The translations under genes were made by a program, and so were the position numbers. DNA of 64,000 nucleotides from Achatina immaculata (taxonomy: Eukaryota; Mollusca; Gastropoda; Stylommatophora; Achatinidae). The notes under the pieces are model-generated. The model made no database searches. It was given only the letters and a program-made list of their open reading frames with translations, and was not told the DNA's origin. The stretch spans positions 44,291,358 to 44,355,357 of the forward strand of contig CM019696.1 of NCBI GenBank assembly GCA_009760885.1. Direction: 5' to 3'. Shown piece after piece: positions 10,912-22,620 of the stretch (the stretch's first letter is position 1; each line of letters begins with the position of its first letter).

Positions 10912-11219
10912 ACAAATATATCCATACTACAAGAACATAGTATTGAAGAAGGCTGACTAGTAAAGAGTAATAAACAGAGAAAACTTAAATATTTTGGACA
11001 TATTAAATGTCATGATATTCTAGAGAAAACCGTCTTGGAAGGGTACATAATGGGAAAAAGAAAGAGAGGAAGACCAAGGCGAAGATGGCTGCAAGACATC
11101 GTTGATGATCTGCAAATGGATGCATCAGCAGTAGGCCATCTTGCTTACAACTGAGAGGCCTACAGGAGTGATGTTAGGGAGGCATAGTTCCGCAAGGGAC
11201 AAGCAAATGAATGAATGAT
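10912..11219 (+). mobile_element. RTE-type LINE 3' end (second family)
   Basis: The translated C-terminus reads LKYFGHIKCHD, then KRKRGRPRRRWLQDIVDDLQ, and the element ends in a short (TGAA)n tail. The same family is present on the minus strand at 24807-24946, 30659-31558 and 32403-33440. It has in-frame stops and is only the last 300 bp. Confidence 0.8.
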
Positions 11220-11432
11220 ATGAGAGATTATATTTCGAGAACTTTCAGTAATGTTCAAGAGTCCTGTTTTTTGTCACAGCTGACTTATTAGGGTGAACTA
11301 GTACATCCTGACATTCTGATTCTCACGAGAAGTGTAGAAAGAAGTTTCTAGATAATAACAGCGTGGGTGGTATCAGCCGAGCCAGGAAATATACAAACAC
11401 ATAGGCAGGCCTCAGACACACAGGAAAGGAGA
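11220..11432. other. unique spacer
   Basis: Nothing recognised. Confidence 0.6.
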
Positions 11433-11681
11433 CAGACAGAGATGGCTTAGACTGAAGACTCAGACAGAGATGGCTTAGACTGAAGACTCAGACAGAGATG
11501 GGTTAGACTGAAGACTCAGACAGAGATGGCTTAGACTGAAGACTCAGACAGAGATGGGTTAGACTGAAGACTCAGACAGAGATGGCTTAGACTGAAGACT
11601 CAGACAGAGATGGCTTAGACTGAAGACTCAGACAGAGATGGCTTAGACTGAAGACTCAGACAGAGACGGCTCAGACACAGG
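11433..11681. repeat. 28-bp minisatellite, about 9 copies
   Basis: Units begin ACTGAAGACTCAGACAGAGA and end TGGCTTAG or TGGGTTAG. The two variants partly alternate in the middle copies. Confidence 0.96.
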
Positions 11682-11718
11682 AGTCAGAGAGTGATAGTAT
11701 GGTTTTTGATAGAATTTT

Positions 11719-12443
11719 CCAGGCATGGTTGTTAGGTAGGACCACTATTCCTTATAGGTGATCATAAGAATAGAACAATTGCTCCAGCCATGGTTGTTAG
11801 GTAGGACCACAATTCCTTATAGTTGATCATAAGAATAGAACAATTGCTCTAGTCATGGTTGTTAGGTAGGACCACTATTCATTACAGTTGGTCATAAGAA
11901 TAGAACAATTGCTCTAGTCATGGTTGTTAGGTAGGACCACTATTCATTACAGTTGATCATAAGAATAGAACAATTGCTCTAGTCATGGTTGTTAGGTAGG
12001 ACCACGATTCCTCATAGTTGATCATAAGAATAGAACAATTGCTCTAATCATGGTTGTTAGGTAGGACCACGATTCCTTATAGTTAGTCATTAGAATAGAA
12101 CAATTGCTCTAGTCATAATTGTTAGGTAGGACCACGATTCCTTATAGTTGATCATAAGAATAGAACAATTGCTCTAGTCATGGTTGTTAGGTAGGACCAC
12201 GATTCCTTATAGTTGGTTATAGGAATAGAACAATTGCTCCAGCCATGATTGTTAGGTAGGACCACGATTCCTTATAGTTGGTCATAAGAATAGAACAATT
12301 GCTCTAGTCATAATTGTTAGGTAGGACCACGATTCCTTATAGTTGATCATAAGAATAGAACAATTGCTCTAGTCATGGTTGTTAGGTAAGACTACGATTC
12401 CTTATAGTTGGTCATAAGAATAGAAAAATTGCTCTAGTCATGT
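11719..12443. repeat. 65-bp minisatellite, about 11 copies
   Basis: Units contain GGTTGTTAGGTAGGACCAC and GATCATAAGAATAGAACAAT, with substitutions scattered between copies. Starts at 11728 and 11793 fix the 65-bp period. Confidence 0.96.
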
Positions 12444-13862
12444 AAAGTATTTTTGTTTGTCCAAGTGGACATAGTTCTGTGTAGGAGTGTTGGCTCATGT
12501 CACTTACTAGATTCTTTTTTTTTAGTTTTGAGATGTCAGCAGAAGTTCTCCTACTGTTTAGTGTAGGACTTAGGTGGAAGTGTTGTAATGTTTGTGAGAT
12601 ATTGATTCAAGTGTTTGGAACAGTGTGGTGATTTGAAGTCTGTTTTGTTCCCTATGACGAGATAACTTCCTTGCCCAGACACTTGGCATTATACTTTTTT
12701 TTGGAACTGTCAGATTTTCTTGACTTTCCATCCCTCATCTCGTCATCCGCACGTAATAAAGCTTTGTGGTTCTTTGAAAACTATAAATTGGAGGCTTTGA
12801 TGTGACAACATGTACATTATTGTGTAAAGCAGGATTTCTCCTTACAAAAAAATGGGTTCCTACTTTCAAGGAGACCACTGAATGGTATGACTACTGGATT
12901 GATTGAATCTTCTTGTGGAGTACAGTTTCAACTTATAAGTTTCTTCTTGTTGCTGGTGTTCTAACCATCACCTAATTTTCTGTATTATACACTAAGAAAA
13001 TACAACAAGACACCCAGGCTTTCAACTCCACAAAAGATAGTACAAATACAATGACTTAAACATAACTTGGCAGTCTTCCGACCAAAACAAACTGGTCCAC
13101 AATGAGAATTCCCACAAAGCCAATTGGTGTAGTTTATCATCAGACAACACACATTTATTAATGGACCAAAATGAGAGATGAAATCATGATGATGGGAATG
13201 TAGCCATCAGGCTGAACAGAAATTCACAGTAACAAATGCCCGGCGTGAGATGACCTCTACGCCACATGGGCAAAGAAAACCTTACAATGATTTATACATA
13301 CCAAAAATCATACTTACAAGCTTACACAAAGACTGCAACTCACACAGGGAAAATAAACTAAACTAATTCTAACAACAACAATGCTCTCTCTATCACATTT
13401 CTCGAGACAATCACACCGTTCCACAAAGCACGTCCATCCAGTTACCCATTCACACCAAGACTCTCCAACGACCGGCTTTTTTGCACACGGACCTTTCTAA
13501 CGACGTAATTTGCACACGTACATGAGTTGTGGTCTACGCGAACACAATTTATTAGCAATACACAAATAATCTCTGAACAGAATTGCTATTCTGTTACATG
13601 TGTTGTATCATGGAATATCAGGTTGACTATCTTTAGTCTTGTGTTCAAGGACATCTATATTATCAGTGTGTGAACTGTTGAGTACTTGTGATGTACTGTT
13701 ACTTCGCGTTTAGTTCAGGAACAAAAAAAAAGAGTTGATTCCAGTTCTTGGAAAAATTAACTTGAGCAGTAAAGAGAAGATGAGATATGTTCCCACTTCT
13801 CTGTGAAACAATGGTGGCCAGTTCGACTAGTTCTTAATTCTGCTCTTCGATAGTTTTGTATG
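12444..13862. other. 1.4 kb unique stretch, no gene seen
   Basis: No open frame of 60 codons or more and no recognised repeat. This is the longest stretch in the window without tandem repeats or identifiable element sequence. It could hold regulatory or unrecognised non-coding element sequence, but I see no evidence of that. Confidence 0.6.
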
Positions 13863-16308
13863 GTATCGTGCCAAGCTATCTTATTACAGTAAGCTAGTCT
13901 TGTAGAGTATCGTGCCAAGCTATCTTATTACAGTAAGTTAGTCGAGTATAGTATCGTGCCAAGCTATCTTATTATAAGTTAGTCTTGTGCCAAGCTATCT
14001 TATTACAGTAAGTTAGTCTTGTAGACCATCGTGCTAAGCTATCTTATTACAGTAAGTTAGTCTTGTAGACTATCGTGCTAAGCTATCTTATTACAGTAAG
14101 TTAGTCGAGTATAGTATCGTGCCAAGCTATCTTATTATACTAAGTTAGTCTTGTAGACTATCGTGGCAAGCTATATTATTATAGTAAGTTAGTCTTGTAT
14201 AGACTGTCGTGCTAAGCTATCTTATTATAGTAAGTTAGTCTTGTAGACTATCGTGCCAAGCTATATTAAGTTAGTCTTGTAGACTATCGTGCCAAGCTAT
14301 ATTATTGTAGTAAGTTAGTCTTGTAGACTATGGTGGTAAGCTATCTTATTATAGTAAGTTAGTCTTGTATAGACTGTCGTGCTAAGCTATCTTATTATAG
14401 TAAGTTAGTCTTGTATAGACTGTCGTGCTAAGCTATCTTATTATAGTAAGTTAGTCTTGTAGACTATCGTGCCACTCTATATTATTATAGTAAGTTAGTC
14501 TTGTAGGCTATCGAGCTAAGCTATATCATTATAGTAAGCTGGTCTTGTATAGACTGTCGTGCTAAGCTATCTTATTACAGTAAGTTAGTCGACTATAGTA
14601 TCTTGCCAAACTATCTTACTACAGTAAGTTAGTCTTGTAGACTATCGTGCCAAGCTATATTATTACAGTAAGTTAGTCTTGTATAGACTGTCGTGCTAAG
14701 CTATCTTATTATAGTAAATTAGTCTTGTATAGACTATCGTGCTAAGCTGTCTTATTATAGTAAGTTAATCTTGTATAGACTGTCGTGCAAAGCTATCTTA
14801 TTACAGTAAGTTAGTCGACTATAGTATCGTGCCAAACTATCTTACTATAGTAAGTTAGTCTTATAGACTATCGTGCTAAGCTATCTTATTACAGTAGGTT
14901 AGTCTTATAGACTATCGTGCTAAGCTATCTTATTACAGTAGGTTAGTCTTGTAGACTATCGTGCTAAGCTATCTTATTATAGTACGTTAGTCGAGCATAG
15001 TATCGTGCCAAGCTATCTTATTACAGTAAGTTAGTCGAGCATAGTATCGTGCCAAGCTATCTTATTAGACTTGTAGACTATCGTGCTAAGCTATCTTATT
15101 ACAGTAGGTTAGTCTTGTAGACTATCGTGCTAAGCTATCTTATTACAGTAGGTTAGTCTTGTAGACTATCGTGCTAAGCTATCTTATTATAGTACATTAG
15201 TCGAGCATAGTATCGTGCCAAGCTATCTTATTACAGTAAGTTAGTCGAGCATAGTATCGTGCCAAGCTATCTTATTAGACTTGTAGACTATCGTGCTAAG
15301 CTATCTTATTACAGTAGGTTAGTCTTGTAGACTATCGTGCTAAGCTATCTTATTACAGTAGGTTAGTCTTGTAGACTATCGTGCTAAGCTATCTTATTAT
15401 AGTACATTAGTCGAGCATAGTATCGTGCCAAGCTATCTTATTACAGTAAGTTAGTCGAGCATAGTATCGTGCCAAGCTATCTTATTAGACTTGTAGACTA
15501 TCGTGCTAAGCTATCTTATTACAGTAGGTTAGTCTTGTAGACTATCGTGCTAAGCTATCTTATTATAGTAAGTTAGTCTTGTATACTATGGTGTCAAGCT
15601 ATCTTATTACAGTAAGTTAGTCGAGTATAGTATTGTGCCAAGCTATCTTATTATAGTACATTAGTCGAGCATAGTATCGTGCCAAGCTATCTTATTACAG
15701 TAAGTTAGTCGAGCATAGTATCGTGCCAAGCTATCTTATTACAGTAAGTTAGTCGAGCATAGTATCGTGCCAAGCTATCTTATTAGACTTGTAGACTATC
15801 GTGCTAAGCTATCTTATTACAATAAGTTAGTCGAGTATAGTATCGTGCCAAGCTATCTTATTACAGTAAGTTAGTCGAGCATAGTATCGTGCCAAGCTAT
15901 CTTATTACAGTAAGTTAGTCGAGCATAGTATCGTGCCAAGCTATCTTATTACAGTAAGTTAGTCGACTATATTATCGTGCCAAACTATCTTACTATAGTA
16001 AGTTAGTCTTATAGACTATCGTGCTAAGCTATCTTATTACAGTAGGTTAGTCTTGTAGACTATCGTGCTAAGCTATCTTATTATAGTACGTTAGTCGAGC
16101 ATAGTATCGTGCCAAGCTATCTTATTACAGTAAGTTAGTCGAGCATAGTATCGTGCCAAGCTATCTTATTACAGTAAGTTAGTCGAGCATAGTATCGTGC
16201 CAAGCTATCTTATTAGACTTGTAGACTATCGTGCTAAGCTATCTTATTACAATAAGTTAGTCGAGTATAGTATCGTGCCAAGCTATCTTATTACAGTAGG
16301 TTAGTCTT
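13863..16308. repeat. 44-bp satellite, left part
   Basis: Roughly 55 units of 44 bp sharing AAGCTATCTTATTA and GTAAGTTAGTC. Two main classes differ in the middle: TTGTAGACTATCGTGCTAAG and GAGTATAGTATCGTGCCAAG. A 210-bp block (four 44-bp units plus one shortened to 34 bp) is repeated in tandem from 15061, 15271 and 15481. The array is interrupted by a LINE end and continues to about 17275. Confidence 0.97.
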
Positions 16309-16773
16309 CAAATGTAATATCCACCCTCATTTATGCATGCGAAAGCTGGAAAACAACTAAAGAAATAGAAAAGAAATTAGACTCTTTTGAAAACAAATGC
16401 CTAAGAAAAATACTCGGCATCAAGTGGAATGATTTCAAGAACAATGCAGAGATAAGACAGATGACTGAACATCAACCAGTCTCATGGGTGATGAGGAAAA
16501 GGAGATGGACATATGTTGGTCACTTGATGAGAAGAAATGATCAGAGAATTCCAAAACAAGCTATCAAGTGGAACACAACAGGCCGAAGAAAAAGGGGCAG
16601 ACAGCGTGAAACTCTGAAGAGGACATTATTAAGCGAGGCCAAGTTAACAGGCATAAAATCCTTTGATGAGGTTGAAAGACTCGCCGAAGACCGGAAAAAT
16701 TGGCGAACTACTTTGCAAGCCCTATGTGACTTTTAACGGCACGGGAAGGATATACGATATAAGATATAAGATA
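16309..16773 (+). mobile_element. LINE 3' end (third family) inside the satellite
   Basis: An open frame (16310-16734) encodes the C-terminal part of a LINE polymerase: LIYACESWKTTKEIEKKL, CLRKILGIKWNDF, RRRWTYVGHLMRR, then GRRKRGRQRETLKRTLL, VERLAEDRKNWRTTLQALC and a stop. The 3' tail is made of ATATAAG repeats. AGTCTT lies on both sides (16303-16308 and 16774-16779), a likely short target duplication, though the host array itself repeats this word. A second copy lies on the minus strand at 28413-28545. The RT core is missing, so it cannot function. Confidence 0.85.
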
Positions 16774-17275
16774 AGTCTTGTAGACTATCGTGCTAAGCTA
16801 TCTTATTATAGTAAGTTAGTCTTGTAGACTATGGTGGTAAGCTCTCTTATTATAGTAAGTTAGTCTTGTAGACTATCGTGCCAAGCTGTCTTATTACAGT
16901 AATTTAATCGAGTATAGTATCGTGCCAAGCTATCTTATTATAGTAAGTTAGTCTTGTAGACTATCGTGCCAAGCTATCTTATTACAGTAATTTAATCGAG
17001 TATAGTATCGTGCCAAGCTATCTTATTATAGTAAGTTAGTCTTGTAGACTATCGTGACAAGCTGTCTTATTATAGTAAGTTTGTGTTGTAGACTATCGTG
17101 CTAACCTATCTTATTACAGTAAGTTAGTCGAGTATAGTATCGTGCCAAGCTATCTTATTACAGTAAGTTAGTCTTGTAGACTATCGTGACAAGCTGTCTT
17201 ATTATAGTAAGTTTGTGTTGTAGACTATCGTGCTAACCTATCTTATTACAGTAAGTTAGTCGAGTATAGTATCGT
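16774..17275. repeat. 44-bp satellite, right part
   Basis: The same unit as on the left resumes in phase, about 11 copies, then decays into ATAGTATAGT. A block at about 16876-16998 repeats a unit pair carrying AATTTAATCGAGTATAG. Confidence 0.96.
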
Positions 17276-17529
17276 ATATATAGTATAGTATAGTATCTTA
17301 CTCTACTATTACAGGGAATAAAACCACTACTCAGCTTTACAGATCATCAGAAGAAATACCCGCCTTACCTCTCCCACACGCGCTTTTTCCACACATTTTA
17401 AAATTCCTCACACTTTAAGGGGACTGGACCCACAAACTCCCAACCCCTCAGATGTCTGTAAAATGTTGGATTTTTGTTTCACTCTTTCTTTGCCTTTCTG
17501 GAACTGAATCACTTTCTATTGTGCCACAC
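17276..17529. other. unique spacer
   Basis: Nothing recognised. Confidence 0.6.
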
Positions 17530-18090
17530 GAACTATGAAAGGTCTCTTGTATCACAAGAACGTATGAAAGGTCTCCTGTATCACAAGAACGCATGAAAGT
17601 TCTTCTGTATCACAAGAACTATGAAAGGTCTCCTGTATCACAAGAACGTATGAAAGTTCTTCTGTATCACAAGAACGTATGAAAGTTCTTCTGTATCACA
17701 AGAACGTATGAAAGTTCTTCTGTATCACAAGAACGCATGAAAGTTCTTCTGTATCACAAGAACGTATGAAAGTTCTTCTGTATCACAAGAACTATGAAAG
17801 GTCTCCTGTATCACAAGAACGTATGAAAGTTCTTCTGTATCACAAGAACGTATGAAAGTTCTTCTGTATCACAAGAACGTATGAAAGTTCTTCTGTATCA
17901 CAAGAATTATGAAAGGCCTCCTGTATCACAAGAATTATGAAAGGCCTCCTGTATCACAAGAATTATGAAAGGCCTCCTGTATCACAACGTATGAATGTTA
18001 TTCTGTATCACAGGAACTATTAAAGGTCTCCTGTATGACACGAACGTATGGAAGATTCTCTGTATCACAAGAACTATGAAAGATCGTCTG
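17530..18090. repeat. 28/29-bp minisatellite, about 19 copies
   Basis: Units read GAACGTATGAAAGTTCTTC then TGTATCACAA. A shorter class has GAACTATGAAAGGTCTCC. The last units are decayed. Confidence 0.95.
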
Positions 18091-18235
18091 TGGTACTTCT
18101 TTGTGATGGATTGTGGTGGAGAGTGTCACACGGGGGAGAATGTGGTTCAAGTTCCAGAAGGGAAAGGAAGAACATAAAAAGTATACTTGTCTATACTTCC
18201 CTGAATCCAATGTCAGGTGTGGCTTAATACAGTCA

Positions 18236-18790
18236 GTTTGTTTATTGTTGATCTATGGGGGAAGAATATATAATTTTGTTTATTGTTGATCTATGGGGGA
18301 AGAATATATAATTTTGTTTATTGTTGATCTATGGGGGAAGAATATATAATTTTGTTTATTGTTGATCTATGGGGGAAGAATATATAATTTTGTTTATTGT
18401 TGATCTATGGGGGAAGAATATATAATTTTGTTTATTGTTGATCTATGAGGGAAGAATATATAATTTTGTTTATTGTTGATCTATGGGGGAAGAATATAAT
18501 TTTGTTTATTGTTGATCTATGGGGGAAGAATATATAATTTTGTTTATTGTTGATCTATGGGGGAAGAATATATAATTTTGTTTATTGTTGATCTATGGGG
18601 GAAGAGTATATAATTTTGTTTATTGTTGATCTATGAGGGAAGAATATATAATTTTGTTTATTGTTGATCTATGGGGGAAGAATATATAATTTTGTTTATT
18701 GTTGATCTATGGGGGAAGAATATATAATTTTGTTTATTGTTGATTTATGGGGGAAGAATATATAATTTTGTTTATTGTTGATCTATGGCG
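18236..18790. repeat. 38-bp minisatellite, about 14.6 copies
   Basis: Units contain TTTTGTTTATTGTTGATCTA followed by TGGGGGAAGAATATATAA. Copies are very similar; one lacks a TA pair and two have GAGGG in place of GGGGG. Confidence 0.96.
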
Positions 18791-19243
18791 AAAAACTGTA
18801 ACACTCAATAAGAAAGTTGATTCACGATTTGAGGAACTGGTGACACATGATGAGGGACATACGGTTCATTACATGAAGTGTCTGTCTTATTTCTCGGCCT
18901 CTCATTTCTCAGCCTCTCATTTCTCGGCCTCTCTCATTTCTGGGTTTGTTGCCGTGGCAAGTTTGCAAGGCTTCCATGAGTTACAATCTCAGGCGGTTTG
19001 TGCAGACCAGACCACTTTTATCTTTAATCATTTCTCAAAACCTGCTCTTCTCTTCTCTTCTGATCTGTTCTGTTCTTTTCTGTTCTGTTCTCTTCCTTTT
19101 CTTCTCTTTTCTTCTCGTCTCTTCTCTTCTCTTCTCCTTTACTCTATCACATGGTTCTGTCAGTATTTGTTTTAAGTTTTGAAGTGGATGGAAAGATTGT
19201 TCTGCAGCGAGAATTAATTGTTGATCGACATTTTTTTTTGGAC
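18791..19243. other. spacer with small repeats and a pyrimidine tract
   Basis: A 15-bp unit containing CATTTCTCGGCCTCT is repeated about three times near 18890-18935. A TTCTC/TCTTT pyrimidine tract covers about 19040-19140. The 142-codon frame at 18747-19175 starts in the preceding array and ends in the tract; I do not regard it as a gene. Confidence 0.6.
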
Positions 19244-19437
19244 AGACAAGACATAAATCAGAAAACGGTAGACAAGACATAAAACAGAAAGTGTTCGACA
19301 AGACATACATCAGAAAGTGTTTGACAAGACATAAATCAGAAAGTGGTAGACAAGACATAAATCAGAAAGTGTTAGACAAGACATAAATCAGAAAGTGTTA
19401 GACAAGACATAAATCAGAAAGTGTTAGACAAGACAAG
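19244..19437. repeat. 26-bp minisatellite, about 7.5 copies
   Basis: Units begin AGACAAGACATAAATCAGAA and end AGTGTT or CGGT variants. Confidence 0.95.
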
Positions 19438-19699
19438 TCAGAGCTTTCTTTTTTTTTCTATCACAATTCGCGGTTACCAACATGTTTTGTTTCTTGTCAC
19501 ATTCAAATACTGTAACAATGCGTGTAGCTGTCTGTATACACAACATGTTTATTACGTCTCTATACGTATATTCACGTATGTGAGTAAACATATGCACGTA
19601 TATATGTTCTCTTGAATACATGCGGTCGGTTATTTCTTACGGGACGGGCGAGACATAAAAATGAGGACATTATTTCTCTCGAAAAAGAACACATAAATG
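19438..19699. other. unique spacer
   Basis: AT-rich sequence with no recognised feature. Confidence 0.55.
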
Positions 19700-21086
19700 A
19701 CCATACAGAAATATGTCTTCTGTACCTCCAGTGCCAAATCTAATGATCATAAAGAAATATGTCATCTACAATTTCAGTGCCATATCTAAAGGTCATACAG
19801 AAATATGTCATTTACAATTTCGGTGCCAGATCTAATGATCATACAGAAATATGTCATCTACAATTTCAGTGCCACATCTAAAGATCATATAGAAATATGT
19901 GATCTACAATTTCAGTGCCACATCTAAAGATCATATAGAAATATGTCATCTACAATTTCAGTGCCACATCTAAAGATCATACACAAATATGTCATTTACA
20001 ATTTCAGTGCCACATCTAAAGATCATACAGAAATATGTCATTTACAATTTCAGTGCCATATCTAATGATCATACATAAATATGTCATCTACAATTTCAGT
20101 GCCACATCTAAAGATCATATACAAATATGTCATCTAAAATTTCAGTGCCACATCTAAAGATCATACAGAAATATGTCATTTACAATTTCAGTGCCACATC
20201 TAATGATCATACAGAAATGTCATCTACAATTTCAGTGCCACATCTAATGATCATACAGAAATATGTCATCTAAAATTTCAGTGCCACATCTAATGATCAT
20301 ACAGAAATATGTCATCTACAATTTCAGTGCCACATCTAATGATCATACAGAAATATGTCATCTACAATTTCAGTGCCACATGTAATATTCACACAGAAAA
20401 ATGTCATTTACAACTCCAGTGCCACATCTAAAGATCATACAGTAAAATGTCATCTACAACTCCAGTGCCACATCTAAAGATCATACAGAAAAATGTCCAC
20501 TACCTCCAGTGTCACATCTAAAGATCATACACAAAAATGTCCTCTACAACTCCAGTGTCACATCTAAAGATCATACAGAAAAATGTCCACTATCTCCAGT
20601 GCCACATCTAAAGATCATACAGAAAAATGTCCACTATTTCCAGTGTCACATCTAAAGATCATACAGAAAAATGTCCACTATCTCCAGTGCCACATCCAAA
20701 GATCATACAGAAAAATACCCACTGCCACATCTAAAGATCATACAGAAAAATGTCCACTATCTCCAGTGCCACATCTAAAGATCATACAGAAAAATGTCCA
20801 CTATCTCCAGTGCCACATCTAAAGATCATACAGAAAAATGTCCACTATCTCCAGTGCCACATCTAAAGATCATACAGAAAAATGTCCACTATCTCCAGTG
20901 CCACATCTAAAGATCATACAGAAAAATGTCCACTATCTCCAGTGCCACATCTAAAGATCATACAGAAAAATGTCCACTATCTCCAGTGCCACATCTAAAG
21001 ATCATACAGAAAAATGTCCACTATCTCCTGTGCCACATCTAAAGATCATACAGAAAAATGTCCACTATCTCATGTGCCACATCTAG
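19700..21086. repeat. 46/44-bp minisatellite, about 31 copies
   Basis: Left copies are 46 bp (ATCATACAGAAATATGTCAT, CTACAATTTCAGTGCCACAT). Right copies are 44 bp (ATCATACAGAAAAATGTCCA, CTATCTCCAGTGCCACAT). Intermediate copies fill about 20380-20580, so one end of the array has evolved into the other and then homogenised. Confidence 0.97.
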
Positions 21087-21160
21087 AATTGCAAAAACTT
21101 GTCATAAAAACATTTAAATGTTGTAAAATGAAAATGACAGTTACTAAGAAGGTTTCATAA

Positions 21161-21405
21161 TTCATCTTTCAACAAAATCAGATAAAGACGGTCTTACAAA
21201 TAGTCTTTCAAAACTTTATCACCCAACAAAATCAAATAAAGACAGTCTTACAAATAGTCTTTCAAAACTTTATCACCCAACAAAATCAAATAAAGACAAT
21301 CTTACAAATAGTCTTTCAAAACTTTATCATCCAACAAAATCAAATAAAGACAATCTTACAAATAGTCTTTCAAAACTTTATCATCCAACAAAATCAGTTA
21401 AGGAC
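21161..21405. repeat. 54-bp minisatellite, about 4.5 copies
   Basis: Units contain AACAAAATCAAATAAAGACA and CTTACAAATAGTCTTTCAAA; starts at 21171 and 21225. Confidence 0.94.
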
Positions 21406-21409
21406 AATA

Positions 21410-21712
21410 CACATATATTAGAATGTTTAGTTTCTTTCTTCATTTGTGTACACACATATTAATGTTTTTATATTTTTTGTTCTTTTGTGTACACACTGAT
21501 TAGTATTTTAGATTCTTTCTTCATTTGTATACACATATATTAGTGTGTTTAGATTCTTTCTTCCTTTGTGTACACATATATTAGTGTTTAGATTCTTTAT
21601 CCCTTTGTGTACTCATATATTAGTATGTTTATATTCTTTCTTCTTTTGTGTACACATATATTAGTGTTTAGAATCTTTCTTCATTTGTGTACACACATAT
21701 TAGAATGTTTAG
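21410..21712. repeat. about 41-bp AT-rich minisatellite, about 7 copies
   Basis: Units contain GTACACATATATTAGTG and TTTAGATTCTTTCTTC, with many small length differences. Confidence 0.85.
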
Positions 21713-21739
21713 ATTCACATCTCTGTATGTAAAGATTGT

Positions 21740-22235
21740 CATTCATGTGTGTGGAACATTCTTCTTGTACATAGAACATTTTTGGTGGTGTATATATCAT
21801 TCTTGGAGAGTAAAGACCCATTCTTTGTTTCTGTTGATCTATTTAATGTTAGTACATATAAACATAGATCATGGTATATATAGGACATTCTTTGTGTGGA
21901 TTAAACACTCTTGGTAAGTGCATAGTACATTCTTGTTGTGTGCATAGTAAATTTTTGGTGTCTATAGAACATTTCGGTGCGTATGAAATATTATTCGTGT
22001 GGATAGTGCACTCCTCAGGTGTAAAGATCAAATCTTTGTGTGTAGACCCGATATATGTGTGTATAGACTCAGTCTTTGTTTGTATGGACTCAATCTTTTT
22101 TGTGTGTATAGACTCAATCTTTGTATAGACCCAATCTTTGTGCATATAGAGACTCAATCTTTGTGCGTATAGACTCAATCTTTGTGCATATAGACTCAAT
22201 CTTTGTGTGTCTAGACTCAATCTTTGTGTGCATAG
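21740..22235. repeat. degenerate array ending in a 21-bp repeat
   Basis: The left half has loosely related words around ACATTCTTGG and GTGTATAGA. The right half (about 22062-22230) is a clear 21-bp repeat, TATAGACTCAATCTTTGTG, in about 8 copies. The 135-codon minus-strand frame is repeat translation. Confidence 0.8.
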
Positions 22236-22429
22236 ACTCCTCCCCAACTGAACCAAGTTCCATGTGACAAAATCTGGTGTGAGTAGAAGCTAAAAGAAAA
22301 CTTGCTCATTTCTGCAGAATAATTCTTCTATGAAAATACATTTCTTATGCTGATTTTGGTACATCACCATAAATTCTTGCGAAAAAAGTTAAAGAAAATA
22401 TATAATGGTAATGTAGCATTGATTTACAC

Positions 22430-22580
22430 CAAATATAAAGTAAACTTCTGGAATGTAATGTAAGCTTCTTGATGTAATTTACAGAAAATGTAAACTGCTG
22501 GAATGTAATGTAAGCTTCTTGATGTAATTTACACCAAATGTAAACTGCTGGAATGTAGTGTAAGCTTCTTGATGTAATTT
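22430..22580. repeat. 50-bp repeat, 3 copies
   Basis: Each copy contains GTAAACTGCTGGAATGTAAT and GTAAGCTTCTTGATGTAATT. Confidence 0.93.
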
Positions 22581-22620
22581 GAGACCATAAAAAATGCATA
22601 ATTGTTGTCATCTACTCTGT

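Noticed and set aside
13863..17275. CRISPR-like array (regularly spaced 44-bp repeats)
   Set aside because: Units are directly tandem without unique spacers, and the context is eukaryotic with no cas genes.
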